A DNA stretch of 16,925 bases from Aequoribacter sp003520285 (GTDB taxonomy: Bacteria; Pseudomonadota; Gammaproteobacteria; Pseudomonadales; Halieaceae), in the NCBI GenBank assembly GCA_963966765.1, contig CAXAAR010000048.1, positions 1 to 16,925 on the forward strand, in the 5' to 3' direction. Below the pieces are notes generated by a model that searched no databases, was not told where the DNA came from, and was given only the letters and a program-made list of their open reading frames with translations. Shown here piece after piece: positions 1 to 6,771 of this stretch (position 1 is its first letter; every line of letters starts with the position of its first letter). The position numbers and the translations under genes were made by a program.

Positions 1-134
1 GCCTCCTCGAGGCGATTAATGCGTCGCCAGCAAGGCGATTGCGACAGGTTTATTTTGTCGGCAATGCTGGCGGTGGCGATAGTCGCATCTTTTTGTAGTA
101 TTTTTAGTATCTCCACATCCTGTTTGGTCAGCAT
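1..134 (-). CDS. Lrp/AsnC family transcriptional regulator, 5' part only (cut by window edge)
   Basis: Reading leftwards from the ATG at 134, the frame stays open to the window edge and gives 44 residues beginning MLTKQDVEILKILQKDAT. The segment ASIADKINLSQSPCWRRINR is a typical Lrp/AsnC winged helix-turn-helix, with the SPCWRRI recognition helix corresponding to the SPTPCLERV region of Lrp. The effector-binding RAM domain lies outside the window. No strong Shine-Dalgarno sequence precedes the ATG. Another ATG at 153 is in a different frame. The gene is head-to-head with the indolepyruvate oxidoreductase gene, with 136 bp between the starts, so it probably senses an amino acid or keto acid and controls that gene and itself. 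The family is clear; the target and ligand are inference. Confidence 0.85.
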   Translation of the reverse strand, partial: MLTKQDVEILKILQKDATIATASIADKINLSQSPCWRRINRLEE

Positions 135-270
135 ATTGGTTATTTTTACCCATATTAAGATTAATGACGAATAAACTTGGCAAATTAGACCCTATTCAGC
201 AGTTAAATTAAACAGATATTTCTTTACGTTTACCTGACAATTTTTCTTCGCTACAACGGGAACAAGAGCT
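135..270. promoter_or_regulatory. Divergent AT-rich control region between an Lrp-type gene and the IOR gene
   Basis: This 136-bp gap must hold both promoters. It is clearly more AT-rich than the flanking genes. It contains the short palindrome ATTAA-GA-TTAAT at 154-165, about 20 bp upstream of the regulator start, and the AT run CAGTTAAATTAAACAG at 200-215. Either could be an Lrp-family contact site. TTGGCA at 177-182 resembles a -35, but no good -10 lies 16-18 bp downstream, so I do not assign a sigma-70 promoter. The regulatory role rests on the divergent layout. Confidence 0.4.
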
Positions 271-3200
271 ATGACTAAAAGCATTGGTACGGTCGATCAC
301 AAGGTCTCACTGGACGATAAATATGCATTCGATGTCGCACGGGCTTACATGACAGGCATTGAGGCGCTTGTACGCCTGCCAATGTTGCAGCACCAACGCG
401 ATCAGAACGCGGGGTTGAATACTGCGGCGTTTATTTCTGGCTACCGCGGTTCACCCTTGGGCGGTCTTGATCAGGCTCTCTGGAAGGCTAGGTCCCGGTT
501 GGACCGGCACAATGTGCATTTTCAGCCAGGCGTGAATGAAGATCTTGCGGCCACCGCTGTCTGGGGCAGCCAGCAAACCAACCTGTTTGCCGGTGCCCGT
601 TACGATGGCGTATTCGGTATGTGGTATGGCAAAGGCCCCGGCGTGGACCGCAGCATGGATGTGATTAAGCACGCCAATGCGTTCGGGACCTCGCGTTACG
701 GCGGTGTCCTGGCGGTGGCTGGAGATGACCACGCCTGTAAGTCCTCCACGCTCCCGCATCAGTCGGAGCATATGTTCATTGGCGCTTCAGTGCCAGTCCT
801 GAGCCCTTGCAACGTGCAGGAAGTCCTCGACTTAGGTATCTTGGGCTGGGAATTGTCGCGCTTTAGTGGTTGCTGGGTAGCACTAAAGGCTATCACGGAG
901 AATATGGATTCTGCTATTTCCGCAGACCTCAACCCGAATCGGATCAACATAGTCACGCCCGAGGACTTCAAATTGCCGAAGGATGGACTGAATGCCCGCT
1001 GGCCGGACAAGCCGTTGGAGCAGGAACTGCGGCTGAATAAGTACAAGATTTATGCGGCCCGAGAGTTCGCCCGGGTTAACGGCATTAACCGGATAGTAAT
1101 TGATAGCCCCAATCCCCGTTTTGGCATTATCAGCACAGGCAAGGCTTATCTTGATGTGATGCAGGCGCTGGAGGATATGGGCATTGATGAGGCCGTAGCG
1201 GCCGAGATCGGCCTGCGGGTCTATAAGGTCGGTATGCCCTGGCCTCTGGAGCCGCGCACAACGCACGAGTTTGCCGAGGGTCTGGAAGAAATCCTGGTGG
1301 TGGAGGAGAAGCGGTCCATCATCGAAGATCAGCTTACCGGCCAGTTGTATAATTACCCGGTAGCAGCGCGCCCGCGGGTGATTGGCGAATTTGACGAGCA
1401 GGGTCGCGACCTGCTGCCAAACCTGGCGGAGCTGACACCCGCTATGGTGGCGTTGGCGATTGCCGGTCGTATTCGTCGGTTCTGGCAGTCTGAAACAATG
1501 GAGCGGCGGATCCAGTGGATTGAGCAGAAGGAGGCGTCACTCGCGCAACCCCGCGATACCATTGAACGGGTGCCCCATTTCTGCTCCGGTTGTCCCCATA
1601 ACACGTCAACCAAAGTACCCGAGGGCAGCCGTGCCTTCGGCGGGATTGGCTGTCACTACATGGCAACCTGGATGCCTGACCGGAACACAAATACGTTCAC
1701 TCAAATGGGGGGCGAAGGCGCGACCTGGATCGGGCAGGCACCGTTTACCGACACCCAGCACGTATTTCAGAACCTCGGCGACGGCACCTATTTCCACTCC
1801 GGGATACTCGCCATCCGCGCGGCGGTGGCAGCGGGCGTCAACATTACATATAAGATTCTCTATAACGATGCGGTGGCGATGACTGGTGGCCAGCCCATTG
1901 ATGGCTCGTTTACCGTCAATGATCTGGTACATCAGCTGCGGGGCGAGGGGGTGCGCCGGATTGCTGTGGTGAGCGACCATCCCGAGGCGTGGCGTGGCCA
2001 ATTCCATGGTATTCCGGGCTACAGCCTGCATCATCGGGATGAGCTGGATGTATTGCAGCGCGAACTGCGCGAGTTCAAGGGCGCATCGGTCATTGTCTAT
2101 GTGCAGACCTGCGCTGCGGAAAAGCGTCGCCGGCGCAAGCAGGGTATCCTGCAAGATCCTGCAAAACGGCTCTTCATCAACGATGCGGTGTGCGAAGGCT
2201 GTGGCGACTGCAGTATCAAGTCGAATTGCCTGTCGGTGCTGCCGAAGGAAACTGAATTGGGTCGGAAGCGACAGATTGACCAGAGCTCCTGCAATAAAGA
2301 TTACAGCTGTGCCAATGGCTTTTGCCCCAGCTTCGTGTCGGTCATCGGTGGCAAGCTGCGTAAATCCGATGGTGCAGGCAGTGCTGTCGAGATTGTATTT
2401 GACCCCTTGCCTGAGCCGGCACTGCCGCCTCTGGACCGCCCCTGGAATACAGTGGTAACCGGCGTGGGTGGTACCGGGGTGCTGACCATTACGGCTTTGA
2501 TTGCCATGGCCGCGCATATAGAGGGTAAAGGCTGCGCAACTATGAACCAGACCGGCCTTGCTCAGAAATTTGGTGCCGTGGTAAGCCATGTGCGGGTAAG
2601 CGCCCGCCAGGATGATATCAAGGCGGTACGCATACCGGCCGGTGAAGCCGATCTGCTGCTGGGCTGCGATTTAGTGGTGACTTGTACTTACGAGGCGCTA
2701 GGCAAGGCTGCCCATGGACGTACACATGCCGTCATCAATGAGACGGAAGTAGCAACCTCCGCGTTCATTCTTGATCCCGATGCCCGCTTTCCCGGAGAGG
2801 CGATGAAAAGCAAGGTGGTCGCCGAGGTGGGTAAGGCAGCTACATATTTCATCGATTCCACACGTATTGCGACCGAGTTGCTGGGCGATTCTCTTGCCAC
2901 CAATTTATTTTTGCTGGGCTACGCGTGGCAACAGGGTCTGGTTCCCGTATCTGCAGCGGCACTGGAACAAGCCATTGAGCTAAACGCGATTGCAATAGAG
3001 TTTAACAAGCAGGCTTTTTTATGGGGTCGGCGCTGTGCCGATCAGCCGGCGCGCGTGCTAAAAATCGCAGAGGACCTCACACCGAGCCCGTCCGCACCCC
3101 TGCAAACACTGGATGAGATTGTCGCCGATCGGTCAGCGCGCTTGACAGATTACCAGGATGACGCGCTTGCCGAGCGGTACCGAGAGCGAGTGGCTCAGGT

Positions 3201-3774
3201 GCGTGCTGCTGATCTACGCGCTGATGACCCTGGCTCGGTAACAATAGCTGTGGCTCGTAACCTCTACAAGCTCATGGCCTACAAGGATGAGTATGAGGTG
3301 GCTCGTTTATATACCGATGGTGAGTTTCTGCGGAAGGTGGCACGACAGTTTGAGGGTGATTATCAATTGCACTTTAACATGGCGCCGCCCCTGTTCAGCA
3401 AACGTGACCCGAACACAGGTCACTTGCTGAAAAGGGAGTTTGGTCCCTGGATGATGCGGGTTTTTGAGGCCTTGGCTAGGCTGCGGGTTTTGCGTGGCAC
3501 TATGCTAGATCCGTTTGGATATACCGCCGAGCGCAAGCGTGAGCGTGCGGATATTGATGACTACCTAGCCATACTTGAACGCTTGCCCGGGGCACTCGAG
3601 GCTGACTACGATACTGCGGTGGCGTTGGTGAGCTTGCCAGAGAAACTGCGTGGCTTTGGTTACGTGAAAGATCGAAATCGGGCGGCTTTGGCCAAGCAGC
3701 GTGAGCTTTTGTTGCTGACACTTCAACGAGCCGGACCAATCGGTAAGGATCGCGACGACCACCTGAAGGGGTAG
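271..3774 (+). CDS. Indolepyruvate ferredoxin oxidoreductase family protein, fused IorA-IorB type
   Basis: A 1167-residue cytoplasmic thiamine diphosphate (TPP) and iron-sulfur enzyme. The family oxidatively decarboxylates aryl pyruvates, and in some members other 2-oxoacids, to acyl-CoA with reduction of ferredoxin. Residues ~20-190 form the pyrimidine-binding domain, with PGVNEDLAATAVWGSQ carrying the probable TPP glutamate E90. CSGC is at 438-441. The TPP/Mg motif is GDG at 503-505 with N532 after it (ILYNDAVAMTGGQ). A ferredoxin-like cysteine set follows: C641, C644, C647, C653, then C674, C680, C685. The IorB-like gamma domain starts near 728 (VVTGVGGTGVL). The ~220-residue tail matches what I know as DUF6537. 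In archaea IorA and IorB are separate; the single long chain is the common proteobacterial form. The ATG is preceded by a weak AAGAG site. A divergent Lrp-type gene suggests amino-acid control. Substrate range is not readable from sequence. Confidence 0.93.
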   Translation: MTKSIGTVDHKVSLDDKYAFDVARAYMTGIEALVRLPMLQHQRDQNAGLNTAAFISGYRGSPLGGLDQALWKARSRLDRHNVHFQPGVNEDLAATAVWGSQQTNLFAGARYDGVFGMWYGKGPGVDRSMDVIKHANAFGTSRYGGVLAVAGDDHACKSSTLPHQSEHMFIGASVPVLSPCNVQEVLDLGILGWELSRFSGCWVALKAITENMDSAISADLNPNRINIVTPEDFKLPKDGLNARWPDKPLEQELRLNKYKIYAAREFARVNGINRIVIDSPNPRFGIISTGKAYLDVMQALEDMGIDEAVAAEIGLRVYKVGMPWPLEPRTTHEFAEGLEEILVVEEKRSIIEDQLTGQLYNYPVAARPRVIGEFDEQGRDLLPNLAELTPAMVALAIAGRIRRFWQSETMERRIQWIEQKEASLAQPRDTIERVPHFCSGCPHNTSTKVPEGSRAFGGIGCHYMATWMPDRNTNTFTQMGGEGATWIGQAPFTDTQHVFQNLGDGTYFHSGILAIRAAVAAGVNITYKILYNDAVAMTGGQPIDGSFTVNDLVHQLRGEGVRRIAVVSDHPEAWRGQFHGIPGYSLHHRDELDVLQRELREFKGASVIVYVQTCAAEKRRRRKQGILQDPAKRLFINDAVCEGCGDCSIKSNCLSVLPKETELGRKRQIDQSSCNKDYSCANGFCPSFVSVIGGKLRKSDGAGSAVEIVFDPLPEPALPPLDRPWNTVVTGVGGTGVLTITALIAMAAHIEGKGCATMNQTGLAQKFGAVVSHVRVSARQDDIKAVRIPAGEADLLLGCDLVVTCTYEALGKAAHGRTHAVINETEVATSAFILDPDARFPGEAMKSKVVAEVGKAATYFIDSTRIATELLGDSLATNLFLLGYAWQQGLVPVSAAALEQAIELNAIAIEFNKQAFLWGRRCADQPARVLKIAEDLTPSPSAPLQTLDEIVADRSARLTDYQDDALAERYRERVAQVRAADLRADDPGSVTIAVARNLYKLMAYKDEYEVARLYTDGEFLRKVARQFEGDYQLHFNMAPPLFSKRDPNTGHLLKREFGPWMMRVFEALARLRVLRGTMLDPFGYTAERKRERADIDDYLAILERLPGALEADYDTAVALVSLPEKLRGFGYVKDRNRAALAKQRELLLLTLQRAGPIGKDRDDHLKG

Positions 3775-3865
3775 CCAAACCATTAGAGGGTAACAAAATG
3801 AGAGTTTTTAGCCTCTTACAAGACTCTGCACAGCAATGATTAGGAGTCAGAGAGTAAGTTAAAAG

Positions 3866-3896
3866 AGAACTGGCGTCGAGCCACTGTTCTTGTTCC
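3866..3896 (+). terminator. Possible imperfect terminator hairpin after the IOR gene
   Basis: AGAAC-TGGC (3866-3874) can pair with GCCA (3880-3883) and GTTCT (3886-3890), with a GTCGA loop and a 2-nt CT bulge. The stem is followed by TGTTCC, which is only a weak T tract. It lies about 90 bp after the IOR stop codon. Position and shape fit a terminator, but the bulge and poor T run keep this uncertain. Confidence 0.35.
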
Positions 3897-4071
3897 CTGT
3901 CGTATCCAGCGATTCGTGCCCCCATACAAAAACCTGTAATCGACTCATTATTTGCAGGTAATCACCGCAATCGTGTTGCTGAGTCTGAGTAAGCTTCTAG
4001 TAAAGTTGCTGCGACGACACTGTTGGATGTTACTGAGGTTCCATGATTCAAGTCAGGTAATTTTTGCGAGA

Positions 4072-4096
4072 GAAAAAGGGGGCAATTGCCCCCTTG
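4072..4096 (-). terminator. Rho-independent terminator downstream of the receptor remnant and MFS exporter
   Basis: The perfect palindrome GGGGGCAATTGCCCCC spans 4078-4093. Five A residues precede it on the plus strand (4073-4077). Read on the minus strand, this is a strong G/C stem with an AATT loop followed by TTTTTCTC, the classic intrinsic terminator. It lies about 35 bp after the stop codon of the receptor remnant, so it probably ended the intact receptor transcript. It is now the first obvious stop for transcripts coming from the MFS gene. Confidence 0.85.
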
Positions 4097-4127
4097 TCAT
4101 TATGGTTGCCGGTGTGGCTTAAACCGC

Positions 4128-4832
4128 TTAGAACGCTAGTTTGATGCGTCCATACAAGATCTGACCGCGTGGATCATGATGCTTGGGGTCAAAGCTGAAG
4201 TTGGCCGCATCATATACTGCTGGCGCATCTTCATCGGTTAAGTTCTTCGCACCAAGTGTCAGCACAGCATCGGTTCCAGAGAAGCTGAATGAGTAGGCGT
4301 ACTGCAGATCCAGCGTCAGCCATGAATCAATGCTGCTCGTGTAACCATTGGCTGCAGCATCAGGTGCAATCGGCCGGGTGGCCTCATAGCCTGAGGTATA
4401 GAACGCCATCAGAGCCAGTTTGTGGCTATCTCGAGTCCAGTCTAACGACGCATTCGCTTTGGTCTCTGGCATGGAGCGCGCGAAGTTATCGTAGTTGAAG
4501 TAGCCAACGACATCTTGCGTGCCAGTATTACCAGTACACCCTTTGGCATTGGCGCCAGCACAAGGGATCTCGTAGCTCAAGAAACGAGTCGCCGACAGTC
4601 TTACACCTATTTCACCGATATCAGAGAAAATAGACCCGTCAGCAGCAACGTCAATGCCGTCAGTATTAACTTCTTGGGCGTTCAAATACTCCGTGTTAAC
4701 ACCGTTAAGTGCACCTGAGGGTCCTCGCAGAACAAAATCACCCGTTGGGTCGGCGTTGAGTTTACCTTGCGCATTCTCGACGGTAATCACATCTTCGTAA
4801 TCATAGGCACTGTTGTACCAGGGCGCGGTCGA
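4128..4832 (-). pseudogene. TonB-dependent receptor, C-terminal fragment only (headless remnant)
   Basis: The conceptual product matches only the last ~230 residues of a TonB-dependent outer membrane receptor, a family usually 700-1000 residues long. It shows DYEDVITVENAQGKLN, then EVNTDGIDV, DSWLTLDLQYAYSF, TLGAKNLTDEDAP and a terminal GRIKLAF. These are the usual last beta-strands, the 'GaKNLtDe' block and the final phenylalanine needed for barrel assembly. Signal peptide, TonB box, plug and most of the barrel are absent. The only possible start is a GTG at 4790 inside the conserved region, without a ribosome site. Receptor-like sequence continues upstream to about 4815-4830, then gives way to unrelated sequence before the MFS stop at 4890. 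The frame has no stop between 4889 and the end of the fragment. I read it as a deletion remnant that cannot form a working receptor; its former substrate cannot be told. Confidence 0.85.
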
Positions 4833-4838
4833 GTCTAT

Positions 4839-4905
4839 AAAAGGGTGATTATGGTGTAAACAAAAATCGGATATAGCAAAAGGGAATAGTTAATAATCAC
4901 CTTTC
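4839..4905. repeat. Inverted repeat at the MFS/receptor-remnant junction
   Basis: GGTGATTAT at 4844-4852 is the exact reverse complement of ATAATCACC at 4893-4901. With one extra G allowed, the match grows to about 12 bp (AAAGG(G)TGATTAT against ATAATCACCTTT). The right arm is the last coding triplets of the MFS gene plus its stop codon. A 7-bp direct repeat AAAAGGG occurs at 4839-4845 and 4878-4884. The 40-bp centre matches neither gene. It may be a rearrangement scar, or a stem in the MFS mRNA end. Confidence 0.55.
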
Positions 4906-6119
4906 AAGCGAGCGCTGAGTTGCAGGATGATCAGTGCAAGCACAGTGACAAACATCATTCCTATGAGCATCGGCCAAGCGCTATCGGTTAAATAATGCCC
5001 GACAGCTGCGCTCACGAAAGCGGCACAGCTCATTTGAATGAACCCGAATAACGAGGATCCGGTGCCCGCTATGTGCCCAAAGGGCCTTAGCGCGAGCGCC
5101 ATGGCATGTGGTTGCACCATTCCAAGGCTCATCGAGTAAAACATGGTTGGCGCGACCAATGCTGCGGGTGTGTTGGGTGCAGACCAATAGCCTGCCGCCA
5201 TAGCCGTCGTCGCAAGAACAGAGAGTAGCGATCCCCCCAGCATAATTTTTCCCGACGGCAAACGGTAACTCAGCCGGGCTGACAGCGCGCTGCCTACAAT
5301 ATAACCCGCCACGGTCGCGACGAATACGAAAGCCAAGTGTTGGGGCGCCAGCCCCATTAGGGTAATGAATACGAAGGGTGCCGAGGGCAAAAAGATCATG
5401 AGTGCGGAGTAGTTTAAAGACGCCCCAGCCGCAACTTGTAAAAAGCTCGGATGCCGAATTAATTCAAGATAGTTTGCAATGATAGGCCGCAGAGCAAACC
5501 TCTGTTTTACCGGCACAGTCTCTTTGAGCAGCCAGACAATGAGTAGGCTATTGATCGCACCATAAACAGCCAGACAATAAAAAATAAACGGCCATTCCCA
5601 AACGAGCAAGACAAAGCCACCCGCCAGCGGGGCGATCGCAGGCGCTACCGCCATCAGCATTGCCACGATTGAGATTGCTCTTGCGGCTCCAACTGGGCCA
5701 TAGACATCTCTGGCGATTGTTCTGGCCAGTGTTGGCCCGACGCAGCCACCAACGCCTTGAAGTACCCGGAATGCTATGAGTGTTTCAATATCGGTCGCTA
5801 GCGCACAGCCGATCGATGCGACAACGTATAAACCGAAGCCACTGATCAAAAGTGTTTTTCTGCCGAAGCTGTCGGCAAGCGGACCGCAGAGCAAATGGAA
5901 CAGAGCGTAACCGATTAAATAGCCGCTCAGGCTCAGGTGCATTTGGGCAATTGAGGCATCTAAGCTTTCTGCCATTGCGGTAATCGCGGGCAGATACATA
6001 TCAACGCTCAATGGAGCCACTGCTGCCGATCCCGCTAGTAAGGGCAAAAACCAGCGGGGTTGAGTTGACTGCGGTGAAGAAGAGCTTGGGTTCATCTGGC
6101 GCTGACTATACCACGGCAT
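4890..6119 (-). CDS. Bcr/CflA-type MFS drug/amino acid efflux transporter
   Basis: A 409-residue inner membrane protein with about 12 hydrophobic segments, the usual size for the Bcr/CflA subfamily of drug:proton antiporters. Key motifs are APLSVDMYLPA in helix 1 (D40), motif A GPLADSFGRK at 79-88, RVLQGVGG at 118-125 and ARTIARDVYG after it. Family members export bicyclomycin, chloramphenicol, sulfonamides or cysteine. The gene starts 10 bp after the stop of an Lrp/AsnC gene on the same strand, so the two are very likely one operon, and the substrate may be an amino acid or dipeptide. Start choice is uneasy: AAGGGG at 6126-6121 is only 1 nt from the ATG at 6119, and the next in-frame ATG (residue 9, at 6095) has no good site. 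Residues 1-20 are hydrophilic, so either start leaves the membrane part intact. A receptor remnant follows in the same frame after the TAA. Confidence 0.88.
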   Translation of the reverse strand: MPWYSQRQMNPSSSSPQSTQPRWFLPLLAGSAAVAPLSVDMYLPAITAMAESLDASIAQMHLSLSGYLIGYALFHLLCGPLADSFGRKTLLISGFGLYVVASIGCALATDIETLIAFRVLQGVGGCVGPTLARTIARDVYGPVGAARAISIVAMLMAVAPAIAPLAGGFVLLVWEWPFIFYCLAVYGAINSLLIVWLLKETVPVKQRFALRPIIANYLELIRHPSFLQVAAGASLNYSALMIFLPSAPFVFITLMGLAPQHLAFVFVATVAGYIVGSALSARLSYRLPSGKIMLGGSLLSVLATTAMAAGYWSAPNTPAALVAPTMFYSMSLGMVQPHAMALALRPFGHIAGTGSSLFGFIQMSCAAFVSAAVGHYLTDSAWPMLIGMMFVTVLALIILQLSARLKGDY

Positions 6120-6129
6120 GCCCCTTAAT

Positions 6130-6603
6130 TTAGCTTAAATTATCCAGTGGGAGCTCGGTGCGCTGGATGACTTCTCGCAGCTGAAAGCTAGAGTGAACGC
6201 CGGCTACACCGGGGATTCGGGTCAGTCGTCCGAGCAAGAATTGTTCATAGAATTGCATATCTGGCACCACCGCTTTGATCAGGTAGTCGGCGCTCTGCCC
6301 TGTTACTACGCTGCACTCGACGACTTCTGGGTAGTCTCGAATATGCGATTCGAACTGTTCAAATCGCTCAGGCGTGTGTCGATCCATAGTAATTCCAATA
6401 TAAGCGGTTAATTTCAGCCCCAGTTTATCTTTGTCGAGCAGCGTCACCGCTCGTTTGATAAAACCCTCATGTTCAAGCTGCTTGACCCGCCGAGCACATG
6501 GGGTTGGCGACAGCCCTACTTGCTCGGCGAGGTCTAGATTTGAAAGGCGCGCGTCAAGCTGCAGTCGCTGCAGGATTCTAATGTCGATTCGGTCGATCTT
6601 CAT
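6130..6603 (-). CDS. Lrp/AsnC family transcriptional regulator
   Basis: A full-length 157-residue Lrp/AsnC protein. The N-terminal winged helix-turn-helix (DRIDIRILQRLQLDARLSN, then LAEQVGLSPTPCARRVKQLE) covers residues ~4-55. The RAM effector/oligomerisation domain covers ~65-150, with GQSADYLIKAV at 102-112. Such proteins form dimers to octamers and bind amino acids such as leucine. I chose the ATG at 6603 because AGGA lies 8 nt upstream; a GTG two codons earlier (6609) has that AGGA only 2 nt away. The gene leads a two-gene unit with the MFS exporter and is divergent from leuA. Control of both units by this protein is a reasonable inference, similar in layout to Lrp-controlled branched-chain amino acid exporters elsewhere. 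The ligand is not known from sequence. Confidence 0.92.
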   Translation of the reverse strand: MKIDRIDIRILQRLQLDARLSNLDLAEQVGLSPTPCARRVKQLEHEGFIKRAVTLLDKDKLGLKLTAYIGITMDRHTPERFEQFESHIRDYPEVVECSVVTGQSADYLIKAVVPDMQFYEQFLLGRLTRIPGVAGVHSSFQLREVIQRTELPLDNLS

Positions 6604-6771
6604 GGTCACTATCCTAGATTCTCAAAATAGATTTAGCGCCTAATAATAACGTATAAATTAGATAGTAAAGCTATTTTTATCCATAAATAAGGCGCAATTT
6701 GTTGAAATACGCTCACAGCAATTCAGTATACTGCCACCCAAGTTTTGCGATAGTCCACGGGGGCACACATC
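6604..6771. promoter_or_regulatory. Divergent lrp-like/leuA control region with a spaced inverted repeat
   Basis: This 168-bp AT-rich gap separates the regulator and leuA starts. GCGCCTAAT at 6636-6644 and ATAAGGCGC at 6687-6695 form an inverted pair (GCGCCT and AGGCGC exact, with AT-rich tails), about 54 bp centre to centre, close to five helical turns. Lrp-family octamers often bind such phased sites. It sits just upstream of the regulator start and upstream of the leuA promoter, suiting control of both. The operator assignment is inference. Confidence 0.45.
6702..6732 (+). promoter_or_regulatory. Candidate leuA promoter
   Basis: TATACT at 6727-6732 is a good -10 hexamer. TTGAAA at 6702-6707 is the best -35, but the spacer is 19 bp, longer than the optimal 17. 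A start near 6739 leaves a leader of only about 33 nt before the leuA ATG. That is too short for a leucine leader-peptide attenuator, so control is more likely at initiation. Confidence 0.45.

Larger units (their letters stand above)
3775..4127. other. 353-bp noncoding gap between IOR and the receptor remnant
   Basis: No convincing gene lies here. The only start-to-stop frame near the left end (ATG at 3799) gives 14 residues without a recognisable product. A minus-strand frame entering from the IOR gene is a shadow. The gap holds a possible terminator hairpin for the IOR gene at 3866-3896 and a clear minus-strand terminator at 4072-4096. The remaining sequence between about 3900 and 4070 shows no feature I can assign. 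Its length and lack of coding signal would fit decayed sequence, given the broken gene next to it. Confidence 0.6.

Noticed and set aside
1606..2589. A 327-codon open frame on the minus strand inside the IOR gene
   Set aside because: It is antisense to clearly conserved TPP and cysteine motifs, and its composition (rich in His, Arg, Ala without domain pattern) is that of a shadow frame in GC-rich coding DNA.
3799..3843. A 14-codon frame just after the IOR gene as a possible small protein or leader peptide
   Set aside because: Too short, no ribosome-site support, no enrichment of a particular amino acid, and no downstream gene on that strand for it to regulate.
3500..3925. A minus-strand open frame of 141 codons reaching from the 3775-4127 gap into the IOR gene
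   Set aside because: Most of it is antisense to the IOR C-terminus; the part in the gap shows no recognisable domain and no good ribosome site.
271..4889. The IOR gene plus receptor remnant as a horizontally acquired island
   Set aside because: No integrase, tRNA site, flanking direct repeats or sharp codon-use break could be seen by eye; the IOR gene looks somewhat richer in GC than its neighbours, but this alone is not enough.
6733..6771. Leucine leader peptide or attenuator before leuA
   Set aside because: Only about 33-39 nt lie between the candidate -10 and the ATG, with no room for a leader peptide plus alternative hairpins, and no leucine codon run.
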